A program made the translations under genes and the position numbers. Of a stretch of 53,870 nucleotides of DNA, positions 30,001 to 38,449 are shown in pieces. The stretch is from assembly GCF_900177535.1 (NCBI RefSeq), contig NZ_FXAJ01000015.1, forward strand, positions 1 through 53,870. Reading direction: 5' to 3'. Below the pieces are notes generated by a model. The model was not told where the DNA came from. It saw only the letters and a program-made list of their open reading frames with translations, and did no database searches. The DNA is from Priestia filamentosa. GTDB lineage: Bacteria; Bacillota; Bacilli; Bacillales; Bacillaceae_H. The stretch's first letter is position 1; every line of letters begins with the position of its first letter.

Positions 30001-30585
30001 GACTGGATTTTCTTCTGTAAGAGGGTAAATATCAATAATGCCTCCGCGTACGCTGAACTCTCCTGGTGTTGAAACCATTGAAGCTCGTTCATAACCAAGT
30101 TCGTTAATCTTTGCAATAGCATACTCTACATCAATGTCTACACCAACTTGAAATGTAAGCTGATTTTTATTCCAAACAGACTTAGGTGGAAGAAGTTGCA
30201 ATATCCCCTGTAATGGAGCAACAACAACTCCTTTTTCTTCTCTGTTCCAGAAGTTTAACACTTCTAAGCGCTGTGCTCTTAATTCAGGACTTGCCGTACC
30301 AAATTCTGAAGCAAGTACGTCGTTTACAGGATAGAGAAATACGTCTTGTTCAGGTAACAGATTTGTAAGATCATCGTATACTTTCTGTGCTTGATATAAG
30401 TTATGGGTTACCACTAACAGAGGCCGTTTTCCTTCCTCTTTTTCATAGAGACTTGCCATCAATACTGCACGTGCAGAACCCGAGATCCCCGTAACAAGCT
30501 GCTCTTTAATTCCTTCTTGGACTCCATTTAAAATTCCTTCGATTTCTTTATGATGCTCGAAGTGTCTCTTTAATCCTTGCAACAT
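27043..30585 (-). CDS. mfd: Transcription-repair coupling factor
   Basis: Pushes stalled RNA polymerase off damaged DNA and recruits UvrABC. The 1180 residues follow the Mfd layout: UvrB-like N-terminal part, the RNA-polymerase-interaction domain (about 490-560, GDHVVHVNHGIGKYLGIE), then RecG-like helicase motors with Walker A CGDVGYGKTEVA, DEEQRFGV and QLRGRVGRS, and a C-terminal TRCF domain. The long in-frame extension upstream is rejected: the ATG at 30585 follows AGAGGAGGAGACG and gives the family start MLQGLKRHFE. A hairpin lies between fin and mfd. Confidence 0.97.
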   Translation of the reverse strand: MLQGLKRHFEHHKEIEGILNGVQEGIKEQLVTGISGSARAVLMASLYEKEEGKRPLLVVTHNLYQAQKVYDDLTNLLPEQDVFLYPVNDVLASEFGTASPELRAQRLEVLNFWNREEKGVVVAPLQGILQLLPPKSVWNKNQLTFQVGVDIDVEYAIAKINELGYERASMVSTPGEFSVRGGIIDIYPLTEENPVRIELFDTEVDSIRTFTAEEQRSVDKLESITIGPATELLLTEEQLIQGAKSLEAALSKTLKKVKDETVKEQLVEKVQYEIEQLKNKQIFDDVSKYFHLLYEEPASLLDYLPENGAVFFDEITRVHEASEQLKKDEADWVTNQLMVGEFVHDIPLSHNMPTLLQKHKAPFIYMSLFLKHVPNTSPQNIVNVSFKAMQQFHGQMNLFKGEVERWVKNNFTIVVLGPTLERVDKLESVLRDYDLDSIILKEDSQLIPGTIQIVEGDLQSGFELPMQKLVVITEEELFKKRVKKSKRRQKLSNAERIKSYSELNVGDHVVHVNHGIGKYLGIETLEINGLHKDYLNIRYEGTDKLYVPVEQIDQVQKYVGSEGKEPKLYKLGGNDWKKVKRKVEASVQDIADDLIKLYAEREASKGYPFAPDSDMQRAFEASFPYQETEDQLRSIAEVKKDMERIRPMDRLLCGDVGYGKTEVAIRAAFKAIHEGKQVAFLVPTTILAQQHYETIRERFQEYPINIGLLSRFRTRKQQQETAKGLKSGVVDIVIGTHRLLSKDIKYKDLGLLIIDEEQRFGVTHKEKIKQLKANIDVLTLTATPIPRTLHMSMLGVRDLSVIETPPENRFPVQTYVLEYNPPLVREAIERELARDGQVYFLYNRVEDIERKAEEISTLVPDARVAYAHGKMNETELEAAVLSFLEGEYDVLVSTTIIETGVDIPNVNTLIVHDADRMGLSQLYQLRGRVGRSNRVAYAYFTYRKDKALSEVAEQRLQAIKEFTELGSGFKIAMRDLSIRGAGNLLGAQQHGFIDSVGFDLYSQMLKEAIEERQGSGEEEKVDVEININLDAYIPDQYIVDGRMKIDMYKRFRGIESLEDLEDLKEEMIDRFGDYPAEVGYLFKVAEMKVYAAENGVESVMQSKTEISILLTEKTSAEIDGQKLFQLGNEFGRMMGFGMEGNRVKVVANINRLKEAEWLPMILKFVKNLKDVRKEKKVKSV

Positions 30586-30620
30586 CGTCTCCTCCTCTTT
30601 AAAACAACGTAACTCAAATA

Positions 30621-30650
30621 GAAAATGCTTTGGTATATTACAACCAAAGC
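30621..30650 (-). terminator. Hairpin between fin and mfd
   Basis: Perfect 8-base stem GCTTTGGT/ACCAAAGC (30627-30634 with 30643-30650), then ATTTTCTATTT on the minus strand. It may end or weaken the fin transcript ahead of mfd; the T run is interrupted. Confidence 0.55.
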
Positions 30651-30653
30651 GTA

Positions 30654-30884
30654 TTACTGTATAAATGTTGAATACTGATGAAAATCTGGATTTCGCTCTA
30701 AAGCTTCTTGGCAATCTTCACAAATTACATTCACTGACATACTTCCATCTTCTGCATATTGAATGAACGAAGTTCGTTCCTCATTTGTTAAATGATTAAA
30801 TCCTAATTTCTCTGTATCAACGACTTTTTCCTCTAACGTACCTACTTTATGTCCGCAGTGTCTGCATACATAGTGAATAGACAT
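30654..30884 (-). CDS. fin: Anti-sigma-F factor Fin
   Basis: In B. subtilis Fin (YabK) binds RNA polymerase and antagonises sigma-F, helping the switch to sigma-G. The 76-residue protein has two CxxC pairs, CRHC near the start and CEDC late, as a zinc ribbon. The start at 30884 follows AGGAGGACCTTTT; the longer in-frame ORF is ignored. It lies between pth and mfd with its own forespore-type promoter. Confidence 0.94.
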   Translation of the reverse strand: MSIHYVCRHCGHKVGTLEEKVVDTEKLGFNHLTNEERTSFIQYAEDGSMSVNVICEDCQEALERNPDFHQYSTFIQ

Positions 30885-30911
30885 AAAAGGTCCTCCTAAG
30901 TATTTTACCCT

Positions 30912-30941
30912 TAGTATGGACATGTTCTCTATATCTTATTC
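30912..30941 (-). promoter_or_regulatory. Candidate sigma-G (forespore) promoter of fin
   Basis: Minus strand: GAATA (30937-30941), 18-base spacer, perfect CATACTA (30912-30918). The -10 lies about 28 bases before the start codon, inside the short pth-fin gap. Confidence 0.7.
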
Positions 30942-30943
30942 TA

Positions 30944-31504
30944 TTAGCTATTGTACGTATTCATAACATTTAAAAACGGTTCATTTAGCCATTTCTCACA
31001 AGCTAGGATAGAACGTTCCATAGCTTCCTTCATGCTTATCATCTCATCATCTGTAAATCGGCCAAGAACGTAATCAACAACCTTCATATTTGTTTGAGGG
31101 CGACCAATTCCAACACGAACTCGTTTGAATTGATCAGTGTGTATGTGCTGAATAATGGACTTAATTCCATTATGGCCTCCTGGGCTACCCTTCTGCCTTA
31201 AACGAATTTTACCCGCTGGTAAATCTAGATCATCATAGATAACAACAATATCTTCAATCTCCACATCGTAGTAATCCATAAGCGGACGAAGAGATTCGCC
31301 AGATAAATTCATATATGTAAGAGGCTTTAACAAGCATACCTTTTCGCCTTGAACATACCCCATCCCAAACGTTCCATTAAACTTTGTTTGATTCAAAGGA
31401 ATATTGAAACGATCAGAGAGTTCATCAACAATCATAAATCCAATATTGTGGCGTGTACGCTCATATTGTTTCCCAGGGTTCCCTAAACCTACAATCACTT
31501 TCAA
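30944..31504 (-). CDS. pth: Peptidyl-tRNA hydrolase
   Basis: Frees tRNA from peptidyl-tRNA dropped by ribosomes; in B. subtilis it is also called spoVC because a mutant blocks spore coat formation. The 186 residues include [19 protein letters not shown] (catalytic His about 20), Asn in [19 protein letters not shown] and GGHNGIKSI. Standard length. It lies between ctc and fin. Confidence 0.97.
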   Translation of the reverse strand: MKVIVGLGNPGKQYERTRHNIGFMIVDELSDRFNIPLNQTKFNGTFGMGYVQGEKVCLLKPLTYMNLSGESLRPLMDYYDVEIEDIVVIYDDLDLPAGKIRLRQKGSPGGHNGIKSIIQHIHTDQFKRVRVGIGRPQTNMKVVDYVLGRFTDDEMISMKEAMERSILACEKWLNEPFLNVMNTYNS

Positions 31505-31578
31505 CTTTTGGTACCCCTTTCACCTGTTATTAAGTTTATTGTGCTTCTTTTATTTTAGCACAAATTGGCTCTTTCCAC

Positions 31579-31619
31579 ACAAGTAACTAACCATTTCTCT
31601 TTTAACTACAGTTACTTGT
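31579..31619. repeat. Intergenic inverted repeat between pth and ctc
   Basis: Ten-base perfect arms ACAAGTAACT (31579-31588) and AGTTACTTGT (31610-31619) with a 21-base loop. The arm shares ACAAGTAA with the hairpin upstream of dusB. It lies just downstream of the ctc terminator. Confidence 0.6.
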
Positions 31620-31627
31620 TCATAGCA

Positions 31628-31660
31628 AAAGACGTAACCATTAAAAGGTTACGTCCTGTA
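31628..31660 (-). terminator. Terminator of ctc
   Basis: Stem GACGTAACC/GGTTACGTC around ATTAAAA with TTTT on the minus strand, just after the ctc stop. Confidence 0.85.
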
Positions 31661-31663
31661 CTT

Positions 31664-32287
31664 TTATTCTTGATCTTTTGCTTCTTCAGTTTGTTCTGTC
31701 TCTTCTGCCGCTGTTTCATCTTCAACTTCCTCTACTTGTCGAGGAGGAAGTACAGAAGCAATTGTTTCTTCTAAGTCTTCATTTGTAATTTCGTACTTGC
31801 CTTCTTTTGGGATGTCCGAAATTGTGATAGAGTCGTTGATGCTTAACTGAGATACATCTACTTCAATTACAGACGGAACATCATTTGGAAGAGCCCGAAC
31901 TGAAATTTCGTTTAATGCTTGTGATAACACTCCACCATCTTTAACTCCTGCTGGCTCTCCCACAAGAGAGACTGTCACTTCTGCATCTACTTCTTCTTTC
32001 ATGTTTACAACATAAAAGTCAGCATGTACAACTTGATCTTTTAATGGATCAACCTGTACATCATGTAACATTACAGGAAACTTATCTTTCTCGACAACAA
32101 GTGTTAGCACACCGTTTCGACCTACTTCACGCATTGTTTTAATGAAGTCTACAGAATCAAGAAAAATAGACTTTGAATTTTGATTATATCCATATACAAC
32201 AGCAGGAACACTGCCATCTTCACGTAATTTTCTAGTTGCTGAACGTTTTAAATCTTCACGTACTTGTGCTTGTAATTGATTACTCAA
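31664..32287 (-). CDS. ctc: General stress ribosomal protein bL25 (Ctc)
   Basis: 5S-rRNA-binding ribosomal protein of the Ctc form. The 207 residues comprise an N-terminal L25 domain (about 1-95: ATRKLREDGSVPAVVYG, LHDVQVDPLKDQVVHADFYVV written split), the TL5/Ctc C-terminal domain, and an acidic tail. In B. subtilis it replaces normal L25 under stress and is sigma-B controlled. A clear sigma-B promoter lies upstream. Often called rplY. Confidence 0.95.
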   Translation of the reverse strand: MSNQLQAQVREDLKRSATRKLREDGSVPAVVYGYNQNSKSIFLDSVDFIKTMREVGRNGVLTLVVEKDKFPVMLHDVQVDPLKDQVVHADFYVVNMKEEVDAEVTVSLVGEPAGVKDGGVLSQALNEISVRALPNDVPSVIEVDVSQLSINDSITISDIPKEGKYEITNEDLEETIASVLPPRQVEEVEDETAAEETEQTEEAKDQE

Positions 32288-32340
32288 TCTACTTCACCTT
32301 CCATGTTTTAGTTTCTCTTTATTTGTGTACAGTATTAGAA

Positions 32341-32366
32341 ATACCCTTTTTTAAAGATTGCTAAAC
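32341..32366 (-). promoter_or_regulatory. Sigma-B promoter of ctc
   Basis: Minus strand: GTTTAG (32361-32366), 14-base spacer, GGGTAT (32341-32346), matching the sigma-B consensus GTTTaa-N12-15-GGGWAW. ctc is the classic sigma-B gene in B. subtilis. Confidence 0.85.
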
Positions 32367-32391
32367 ATGAAAGGCAAAATACAATTACAAA

Positions 32392-33345
32392 TCAATCAAA
32401 AAGTGTACTAACAGATTGATCTTCATAAACGCGAATAATTGCTTCTCCAATTAGAGGTGCAACAGATAGCTGTGTTACTTTATCAATTTTCTTTTCGTCT
32501 GTAAGAGCAATAGAGTTTGTAACAACAAGCTCTTTGATTTTAGAGTTTTGGATACGATCAATCGCAGGGCCTGAAAGCACTGGGTGTGTACAACAAGCAT
32601 AAACTTGTGTTGCTCCTGCTTCTACAAGTGCATTTGCAGCAAGTGTAATTGTACCTGCTGTATCAATCATATCATCAATTAAGATTGCTGTTTTTCCTTC
32701 AACTTGTCCAACAATGTTCATAACTTCTGCTACGTTTGGACGCGGGCGACGTTTATCAATAATTGCAATCGGAGCTTTTAAGCGATCTGCAAGCTTTCTT
32801 GCTCTTGTTACACCACCGTGGTCCGGAGAAACAATTACAATATCATCTAACTCTTTTCCTTTAAAGTACTCTCCTAGGATAGGTACTGCCATAAGGTGAT
32901 CAATTAAGATGTCAAAGAAACCTTGAATTTGAGGAGCATGTAAATCAAGTGCAATCACGCGATGCGCTCCTGCTGTTTCAAGAAGGTTTGCTACAAGCTT
33001 AGCTGTGATTGGCTCACGAGCACGAGCTTTACGATCTTGACGAGCATAACCATAGTAAGGGATAACAATTGTGATTGTTTTAGCTGCTGCACGTTTAAGT
33101 GCATCAATCATAATAAGAAGTTCCATTAGTCGTTCGTTAACAGGTGCACTCGTAGACTGAACAATAAAAACATCACAGCCGCGAATACTTTCTTCAATGT
33201 TAACTTGAACTTCTCCATCACTAAAACGAGTAACCGAACATTTCCCTAGTCCAACCCCAATTACTTTAGCAATTTCTTCTGCTAAAGCAGGATTTGAATT
33301 TAAGGAAAAAACTTTAATTTTTTCAGAAGTATAATCTCTTGACAT
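32392..33345 (-). CDS. prs: Ribose-phosphate pyrophosphokinase
   Basis: Makes PRPP from ribose-5-phosphate and ATP for purine, pyrimidine, His, Trp and NAD synthesis. The 317 residues contain [10 protein letters not shown], the class I signature [13 protein letters not shown], the flexible-loop region, and the PRPP loop [12 protein letters not shown] (about 217-228). It lies 18 bases after glmU, so both use the glmU promoter. hpt and purR in this window depend on its product. Confidence 0.97.
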   Translation of the reverse strand: MSRDYTSEKIKVFSLNSNPALAEEIAKVIGVGLGKCSVTRFSDGEVQVNIEESIRGCDVFIVQSTSAPVNERLMELLIMIDALKRAAAKTITIVIPYYGYARQDRKARAREPITAKLVANLLETAGAHRVIALDLHAPQIQGFFDILIDHLMAVPILGEYFKGKELDDIVIVSPDHGGVTRARKLADRLKAPIAIIDKRRPRPNVAEVMNIVGQVEGKTAILIDDMIDTAGTITLAANALVEAGATQVYACCTHPVLSGPAIDRIQNSKIKELVVTNSIALTDEKKIDKVTQLSVAPLIGEAIIRVYEDQSVSTLFD

Positions 33346-33363
33346 AATAATGAGTACCCTCCG

Positions 33364-34740
33364 TTAGGACTTTTTGTTATTTATTTTATTTGCATAGCCT
33401 TCTTTATTCACTTGTTTCGCACGAGCAATAGATAGTGCTTCGCCTGGTACATCATCTGTGATTGTTGAACCAGCCGCTACATATGCTCCACTTCCTACTG
33501 TAACAGGAGCAATTAAGTTAGAGTTGCACCCAACAAAAGCACCGTCTTCGATCTTGGTTAAGAATTTATTTTTCCCATCATAATTTACAGTGATTGAACC
33601 ACAACCAAGGTTCACATCTTTGCCAACTTCTGCATCACCAATATAGCTTAAGTGAGAAGCTTTGCTTCCTTTACCAAAAGTAGATTTCTTAATCTCTACA
33701 AAATTGCCTACACGTACCTCATCACCAATTGAAGATTGAGGACGAATATGAGCAAAAGGACCAATATTTACTTTATTGCCTACTTCACTATCGTGCACAA
33801 CTGATTGACGAATTGTTGTTTCTTCACCAATTTGGCAGTCTTTCAATTCAGAGTGTGGTCCGATAACGCTGCGTTCACCAATTGATACTTTACCATTAAT
33901 TACAACCCCAGGTAATAGAACTGTATCACGGCCAATTTCCGCATCAGCTGAAATATATGTGTTTGCAGGGTCTTGAATTGTAACCCCATTTAACATATGT
34001 TTCTTATTAATACGCGCGCGCATTGTAGCTTCTGCTTGTGAAAGTGCATAGCGATCGTTAACACCTAGTGTTTCCGCAAAATCATCTGTTTGATATGCTA
34101 ACACTTTTTCACCTTTTGATTGAAGAATCTCAATAACATCAGGTAAGTAATATTCTCCCTGAACATTATCATTTGATACTTGAGAAAGCACAGAAAATAA
34201 GAGTTCATTGTCAAAGCAATACGTTCCAGTATTAATTTCACCAATTTCTCGCTCTTGCTCTGTTGCATCTTTGTGTTCCACAATCTTTAAAACATGACCT
34301 TCTTCATTGCGGACAATACGACCATATCCTGTTGGATTATCCGTATGTGCTGTTAAAATTGTTGCTTTTGCTTCGTTTTGATCATGATAGTTTAGAACAG
34401 CTTCAATTGTTTCGCTTGTAATAAGCGGTGTGTCTCCACAAACAACAATTGTTGTTCCTTTCTTATCTTTCAAAACTGAATCTGCCTGCATTACTGCATG
34501 AGCCGTTCCAAGCTGTTCTTCCTGTAGTGCATAAAGGCTACGATCACCAAGCTGTGTTTTCACCATTTCTGCACCATGTCCAACAATTGTTACAATGCTG
34601 TCAAGGTTTAGGGTTCTTAGCTGATCTACAACATGTTCAACCATAGGTTTCCCACATACAGGGTGCAACACCTTGTAAAGAGATGATTTCATCCTTGTTC
34701 CTTGCCCAGCAGCCAATATAACCGCATATCTATTTGTCAT
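33364..34740 (-). CDS. glmU: Bifunctional GlmU: GlcN-1-P acetyltransferase / UDP-GlcNAc pyrophosphorylase
   Basis: Makes UDP-GlcNAc for peptidoglycan and teichoic acids. The 458 residues start with the pyrophosphorylase P-loop-like [18 protein letters not shown] (about 8-25), followed after about residue 250 by a left-handed beta helix of hexapeptide repeats (acetyltransferase) with the late [12 protein letters not shown] and [10 protein letters not shown]. First gene of the glmU-prs operon, with a good sigma-A promoter. Confidence 0.97.
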   Translation of the reverse strand: MTNRYAVILAAGQGTRMKSSLYKVLHPVCGKPMVEHVVDQLRTLNLDSIVTIVGHGAEMVKTQLGDRSLYALQEEQLGTAHAVMQADSVLKDKKGTTIVVCGDTPLITSETIEAVLNYHDQNEAKATILTAHTDNPTGYGRIVRNEEGHVLKIVEHKDATEQEREIGEINTGTYCFDNELLFSVLSQVSNDNVQGEYYLPDVIEILQSKGEKVLAYQTDDFAETLGVNDRYALSQAEATMRARINKKHMLNGVTIQDPANTYISADAEIGRDTVLLPGVVINGKVSIGERSVIGPHSELKDCQIGEETTIRQSVVHDSEVGNKVNIGPFAHIRPQSSIGDEVRVGNFVEIKKSTFGKGSKASHLSYIGDAEVGKDVNLGCGSITVNYDGKNKFLTKIEDGAFVGCNSNLIAPVTVGSGAYVAAGSTITDDVPGEALSIARAKQVNKEGYANKINNKKS

Positions 34741-34775
34741 AATGGACCTCCAGTTTGTCCTTTTTATCCATTAAA

Positions 34776-34804
34776 AATATATCTCAAATATGAAGGTATT
34801 TCAA
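34776..34804 (-). promoter_or_regulatory. glmU promoter (sigma-A)
   Basis: Minus strand: TTGAAA (34799-34804), 17-base spacer, TATATT (34776-34781). It lies between the spoVG terminator and glmU. Confidence 0.75.
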
Positions 34805-34884
34805 GAAAACGATGAAAAGTACATATTTTTTACAGAGTTTTTTATGAAGAAAGGGGTTACAAGAAGATTTTTGAGGAAGAAACC

Positions 34885-34918
34885 AAAAATAAGAGCCTAT
34901 AAATATAGGCTCTTTTTA
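34885..34918 (-). terminator. Terminator of spoVG
   Basis: Stem AAGAGCCTATA with TATAGGCTCTT and flanking A/T runs, seven bases after the spoVG stop. Confidence 0.88.
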
Positions 34919-34925
34919 AATATCA

Positions 34926-35216
34926 TTATGAAGCTCCTGCTTCTTCAAATTCAACTTCTAGTTCACCTAATCGGTGATATTCTGCTAAAACAGCATCTTG
35001 AATTTTACCTCGAGTAGTTGAGTTGATTGGATGGGCAATATCACGGAACTCTCCATCTGGAGTGCGTTTGCTTGGCATAGCTACAAACAATCCGTTATTT
35101 CCATCGATGACTCTAATATCATGTACTACGAACTCGTTGTCCAATGTGATTGAAGCGATAGCTCGCATACGTCCGTCTGTGTTAACACGGCGTAATCTTA
35201 CGTCAGTTACTTCCAT
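34926..35216 (-). CDS. spoVG: SpoVG regulator
   Basis: Small nucleic-acid-binding regulator, first seen as a spore cortex gene and early marker of sigma-H activity. The 96-residue protein has the family core [19 protein letters not shown] (split), [22 protein letters not shown] (split) and FRDIAHPI, and a short acidic end. The ATG at 35216 after AAAGGTGGTGAACAGG is preferred to the upstream in-frame ATG. Confidence 0.96.
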   Translation of the reverse strand: MEVTDVRLRRVNTDGRMRAIASITLDNEFVVHDIRVIDGNNGLFVAMPSKRTPDGEFRDIAHPINSTTRGKIQDAVLAEYHRLGELEVEFEEAGAS

Positions 35217-35251
35217 CCTGTTCACCACCTTTTCATGAAGCTTTACCATAA

Positions 35252-35280
35252 TAATTCCACAGAATTTTCTAATCTCCTTC
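35252..35280 (-). promoter_or_regulatory. Sigma-H promoter of spoVG
   Basis: Minus strand: AGGAGATT (35271-35278) and GTGGAATTATT (about 35250-35260) line up base for base with the spacing of the B. subtilis spoVG sigma-H promoter. Immediately upstream (35300-35365) is a very AT-rich block like the one bound by AbrB in B. subtilis; abrB is in this same window. Confidence 0.75.
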
Positions 35281-35377
35281 TCTTCTACAAAAATTTTTCC
35301 TAAAAATCAGAAAAAATAGATCATTATTTTTTATTATTTTAAAAATACATAGATTTTTCTTCTTTTCAAGGTGATAA

Positions 35378-35422
35378 AATAAAAAAGGCTTCCCACAAAT
35401 TACAATTTGTGGGAAGCCTTTC
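35378..35422 (-). terminator. Terminator of purR-ridA
   Basis: Eighteen-base stem AAAGGCTTCCCACAAATT with AATTTGTGGGAAGCCTTT, then TTTTTT on the minus strand. Confidence 0.93.
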
Positions 35423-35431
35423 TTCACTTTT

Positions 35432-35806
35432 TTACTTTACAAGAGCAATAACTTCAATTTCAATTCCTACTCCCTTAGGAAGGTTCGCAACTTCTACACA
35501 AGAACGAGCTGGTTTATGTTCAGCAAAGTAGCGGCCATACACTTCATTTACAGCTTGAAAGTCATTGATATCATCTAGAAAGACCATTGTTTTAACAACT
35601 GTATCAAATGAAGCTCCTGCTTCTTCTAGAATTGCTTGAAGATTTGCAAAGACTTGTTCTGTTTGCTCTTCAATACTTCCTTCAACAAGTGTTCCATCTG
35701 CTCTTAATGGAATTTGTCCTGAACTATAAAGCATATTATTTACAATGATTCCTTGTGAATATGGTCCAATTGCTTGTGGTGCTTGATCTGTTTGTATGTA
35801 GCGCAT
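35432..35806 (-). CDS. ridA: RidA / YjgF family reactive-intermediate deaminase
   Basis: Hydrolyses reactive enamine and imine intermediates from PLP enzymes. The 124 residues are full family length with [16 protein letters not shown] (Arg at about 32 absent or shifted not checked), and the late conserved stretch [15 protein letters not shown], whose Arg binds the carboxylate. Known as yabJ in B. subtilis, in one operon with purR and needed for purine repression there. 21 bases downstream of purR here. Confidence 0.93.
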   Translation of the reverse strand: MRYIQTDQAPQAIGPYSQGIIVNNMLYSSGQIPLRADGTLVEGSIEEQTEQVFANLQAILEEAGASFDTVVKTMVFLDDINDFQAVNEVYGRYFAEHKPARSCVEVANLPKGVGIEIEVIALVK

Positions 35807-35827
35807 ACGTTTTCCCCCTCAGGTTTT

Positions 35828-36652
35828 TTATGAATAATATTGAAAGTAATTGCCTTCTGTTACTCTTACTTGTTTTCCTCTTGTATCAACATCGCAAAGT
35901 TTCACAAGAGAGATATATTCATCAACAAGACGTTCCTCAATGTCTTCTGATTCGACAAGAACGCCAATGCCTTCAACTGTAGCCTGAAATTCTTCAAGCA
36001 AGCTTATCATTCCATTTACAGTCCCGCCTGCTTTCATAAAATCATCAATAATAAGAACGCGAGACCCAATACTTAAGCTTCTTTTAGCAAGCAGCATTGT
36101 TTGAATGCGCTTAGAAGATCCCGAAACATAATTAATGCTCACTGTTGAACCTTCTGTTACTTTACTATCTTTACGTACAATTACAACAGGTACGTTTAAA
36201 TATTGAGCAACAGCATATGCAAGCGGAATTCCTTTTGTAGCTACTGTCATTACAACATCGATATCTCGATTCGCAAAAGTCGAAGCAAACAAACGTCCAA
36301 TTTTGTTTACAACTTTTGGGTTACCTAAGATATCTGTTAAATATAAGTAGCCACCAGGAAGTAAACGTTCAGGGCTTTCAATCATTTCACACAAATCATC
36401 AACAAAAGCTTTCGCTTCTTCTTTTGATGTTTTTGGAATGAATTTCACGCCTCCTGCAGCCCCTGGAAGCGTAATCAATGTTCCGATGCCTTGCTGTTCA
36501 AAAGTTTGTTTGACAATAACCATATCTTCACTAATAGATGATTTCGCTGATTTATACTTATCGGCAAAATATGTTAATGGAATAAGCCGTCTTGGATGCT
36601 GAAGAAAATAATGAGTCATATCAATAAGTCGTCCACTGCGTCTAAACTTCAT
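35828..36652 (-). CDS. purR: Purine repressor PurR (Gram-positive type)
   Basis: Represses purine genes; PRPP relieves repression. The 274 residues have an N-terminal winged-helix DNA-binding domain (about 1-74, MKFRRSGRLIDMTHYF) and a phosphoribosyltransferase-like domain with the PRPP motif VLIIDDFMKAGGTVNG (about 200-215). It is unrelated to LacI-type PurR of enteric bacteria. Between ispE and ridA; forms an operon with ridA. Confidence 0.96.
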   Translation of the reverse strand: MKFRRSGRLIDMTHYFLQHPRRLIPLTYFADKYKSAKSSISEDMVIVKQTFEQQGIGTLITLPGAAGGVKFIPKTSKEEAKAFVDDLCEMIESPERLLPGGYLYLTDILGNPKVVNKIGRLFASTFANRDIDVVMTVATKGIPLAYAVAQYLNVPVVIVRKDSKVTEGSTVSINYVSGSSKRIQTMLLAKRSLSIGSRVLIIDDFMKAGGTVNGMISLLEEFQATVEGIGVLVESEDIEERLVDEYISLVKLCDVDTRGKQVRVTEGNYFQYYS

Positions 36653-36707
36653 CTCTTCCTCCTAAAATCCGTATGTTTTAAAGTAAATATAACACTATGA
36701 TACGGTT

Positions 36708-37574
36708 TTAATCAACTACTCTTTCTCCTATGATGCGTACAGCGTACACTTTATCGCAAAAACCTTTCAATCCGTTGTACACACGTTGCATACGAGAATC
36801 ATATTGAACAAGACCAAAAACAGTGGGACCACTTCCGCTCATTAAAACAGCATCTGCGCCAAACTTAATCATCTGTTCTTTAATCTGAGATACTTCTGGA
36901 TAAAGATTTAACGTTACAGTTTCCAATACATTTCCAACAAGATTGCACATTTTATCGTAATCTTTCTCTTTTAATGCATCAACCATTCCATGTACATCAG
37001 GATGCTCAATGTTTTTTAAATTCAAGTTACGGTAAACTTCTGCAGTTGAAACCCCTAGTTCAGGTTTTGCTAATACTACCCAACACTTTGGAGGATGATC
37101 GATATGTTGAATCACTTCTCCACGACCTGTTGCAAGAGCTGTTCCTCCGTATACGCAAAATGAAACATCAGAACCAATCTCTGCTCCAATTTCAGCTAAC
37201 TGATCTACTGACAAACCTAAATTCCATAAACGGTTTAGTCCTTTTAAAGTAGCGGCTGCATCACTGCTTCCTCCAGCTAATCCCGCTGCAACAGGGATAA
37301 TTTTTGTGATTGTAATTGTTACCCCTCTTGAAACTTTGAAGCGCTCTTTTAATAGTTGAGCTGCCTGATAAGCTAAATTTCGCTGATCATCTGGTACATA
37401 TCGATTGTGAGAAGAAACATATATTTTTCCATCATATCTATCTTCAAGCTCAATTCGATCTGAAAGATCAATTGTAGTCATAATCATTTCTACTTCGTGA
37501 AACCCATCAGGACGTTTGCCTAATACATCTAATGATAAATTTATTTTTGCTGGTGCTTTCATTGAAAGCTTCAT
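36708..37574 (-). CDS. ispE: 4-diphosphocytidyl-2-C-methyl-D-erythritol kinase
   Basis: GHMP kinase of the MEP isoprenoid pathway. The 288 residues show [11 protein letters not shown] at the start, the ATP loop [17 protein letters not shown] (about 95-111) and the C-terminal GSGPTVFGL. The ATG at 37574 is preferred because GGTGAAG precedes it by a normal distance; the GTG at 37583 is too close to the GGAG. In older annotation ipk/yabH. Confidence 0.95.
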   Translation of the reverse strand: MKLSMKAPAKINLSLDVLGKRPDGFHEVEMIMTTIDLSDRIELEDRYDGKIYVSSHNRYVPDDQRNLAYQAAQLLKERFKVSRGVTITITKIIPVAAGLAGGSSDAAATLKGLNRLWNLGLSVDQLAEIGAEIGSDVSFCVYGGTALATGRGEVIQHIDHPPKCWVVLAKPELGVSTAEVYRNLNLKNIEHPDVHGMVDALKEKDYDKMCNLVGNVLETVTLNLYPEVSQIKEQMIKFGADAVLMSGSGPTVFGLVQYDSRMQRVYNGLKGFCDKVYAVRIIGERVVD

Positions 37575-37667
37575 TCTCTTCACCTACTCCACGTACTACA
37601 AGTTTAAGGCTATTTTATCATAAATTATACAATTTGAATGTCTTTAATTCGACAAATTCGTGCCTAT

Positions 37668-37702
37668 ACAAAAAAGCCAAAGCGCATGGCTTTGGCTTTT
37701 TC
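37668..37702 (-). terminator. Terminator of sspF
   Basis: Stem AAAGCCAAAGC with GCTTTGGCTTT and TTTTTT on the minus strand, 15 bases after the sspF stop. Confidence 0.9.
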
Positions 37703-37716
37703 TCTTTCTTTCCAAT

Positions 37717-37890
37717 TTATACTCGCTTATTGAGCCCTGCTTTTGCTATCTCGACTGCTCTTTTCACAATGTTTCCTGCATCCTTCGAAGTTATGGCTCC
37801 ATACCCTTGTTCTTTCACAGTATCATAGAACCCCAGTTCTTTTGCTATTTCCTCTTTTGCTTTATTCGAAAGTATTGGTCTTCTCGCCAT
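37717..37890 (-). CDS. sspF: Small acid-soluble spore protein SspF (alpha/beta-like minor SASP)
   Basis: A 57-residue protein too short for a usual ORF cut-off. Reading the minus strand from the ATG at 37890 gives [20 protein letters not shown] at the start, then a middle with [11 protein letters not shown] and an end KAGLNKRV. The length, KELGF segment and [13 protein letters not shown] fit SspF, which binds forespore DNA. AAGGAGGA precedes the ATG. It has its own terminator and a sigma-G-like -10 (CATACTA, 37943-37949). Confidence 0.93.
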   Translation of the reverse strand: MARRPILSNKAKEEIAKELGFYDTVKEQGYGAITSKDAGNIVKRAVEIAKAGLNKRV

Positions 37891-37918
37891 ACTAATCCTC
37901 CTTCAAGACTGCACTTAT

Positions 37919-37949
37919 AGACATCAAAGAGATGTCTTATTTTAGTATG
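37919..37949 (-). promoter_or_regulatory. sspF leader: sigma-G-like -10 and hairpin
   Basis: Minus strand CATACTA (37943-37949) is a perfect sigma-G -10, but no good -35 is found 17-18 bases upstream. A hairpin AGACATC/GATGTCT with a five-base loop (37919-37937) follows in the predicted leader. Confidence 0.45.
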
Positions 37950-37963
37950 TACAAGAAGAACAA

Positions 37964-37995
37964 AATAAAAAGCAGCAAACAAAAGTTTACTGCCC
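37964..37995 (-). terminator. Terminator of veg
   Basis: Ten-base stem with a four-base loop (37971-37980 with 37985-37994) and TTTTTATTTTG on the minus strand, eight bases after the veg stop. Confidence 0.9.
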
Positions 37996-38002
37996 GCTTA
38001 TG

Positions 38003-38260
38003 CTATGCTAAACCGTTAGCTGGATCTTCAAAGAACTTTAGTTGAACCGTATCCGTTAAAATATCTGTGTAGCTATAAGACACTCGCTCAAGAGAGTTTT
38101 CAGCCTGGTCTAGCTCTACGATAAAAACAGACGGATATGTTTCTGTTAAAACCCCAGAACGTTCAATGGTTTTTCTTCTTCCACCATTTGCTTTTAAAGT
38201 AAGGCGCTTTCCCAATTGCAAATCCAATGTTTGCTTAATCTCTGCCAAAGTTTTTCCCAT
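38003..38260 (-). CDS. veg: Veg protein (biofilm stimulator)
   Basis: Short, highly expressed protein that in B. subtilis promotes biofilm formation, apparently by inhibiting SinR. The 85 residues start [13 protein letters not shown] and include [27 protein letters not shown] and [14 protein letters not shown]. The ATG at 38260 follows GAGGTGGATAGC; the longer in-frame ORF would run through the promoters. Two consensus sigma-A promoters precede it. Confidence 0.95.
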   Translation of the reverse strand: MGKTLAEIKQTLDLQLGKRLTLKANGGRRKTIERSGVLTETYPSVFIVELDQAENSLERVSYSYTDILTDTVQLKFFEDPANGLA

Positions 38261-38281
38261 GCTATCCACCTCGCTGACTTC

Positions 38282-38347
38282 ATTATAGCACGAAACGTGC
38301 AATGAGTCAAATTTAAAATTATAACAATTGTACATAGATATTGTCAA
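38282..38347 (-). promoter_or_regulatory. Tandem sigma-A promoters of veg
   Basis: Distal: TTGACA (38342-38347), 18 bases, TATAAT (38318-38323). Proximal: TTGACT (38305-38310), 17 bases, TATAAT (38282-38287). The B. subtilis veg promoter is a classic very strong sigma-A promoter. Confidence 0.9.
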
Positions 38348-38403
38348 TATGTATTTCGCCTATATCCTATCAAAATTATTATTTTCTATTTTTCGAAATT
38401 TAT

Positions 38404-38449
38404 GTACAAAAAAAGTCCCCTAGGCATGCAGCCTGAGAGGACTTATTCT
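38404..38449 (-). terminator. Terminator of yabG
   Basis: AAGTCC/GGACTT outer and AGGC/GCCT inner stems with an internal bulge, then TTTTTTT on the minus strand; overlaps the yabG stop. Confidence 0.82.
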
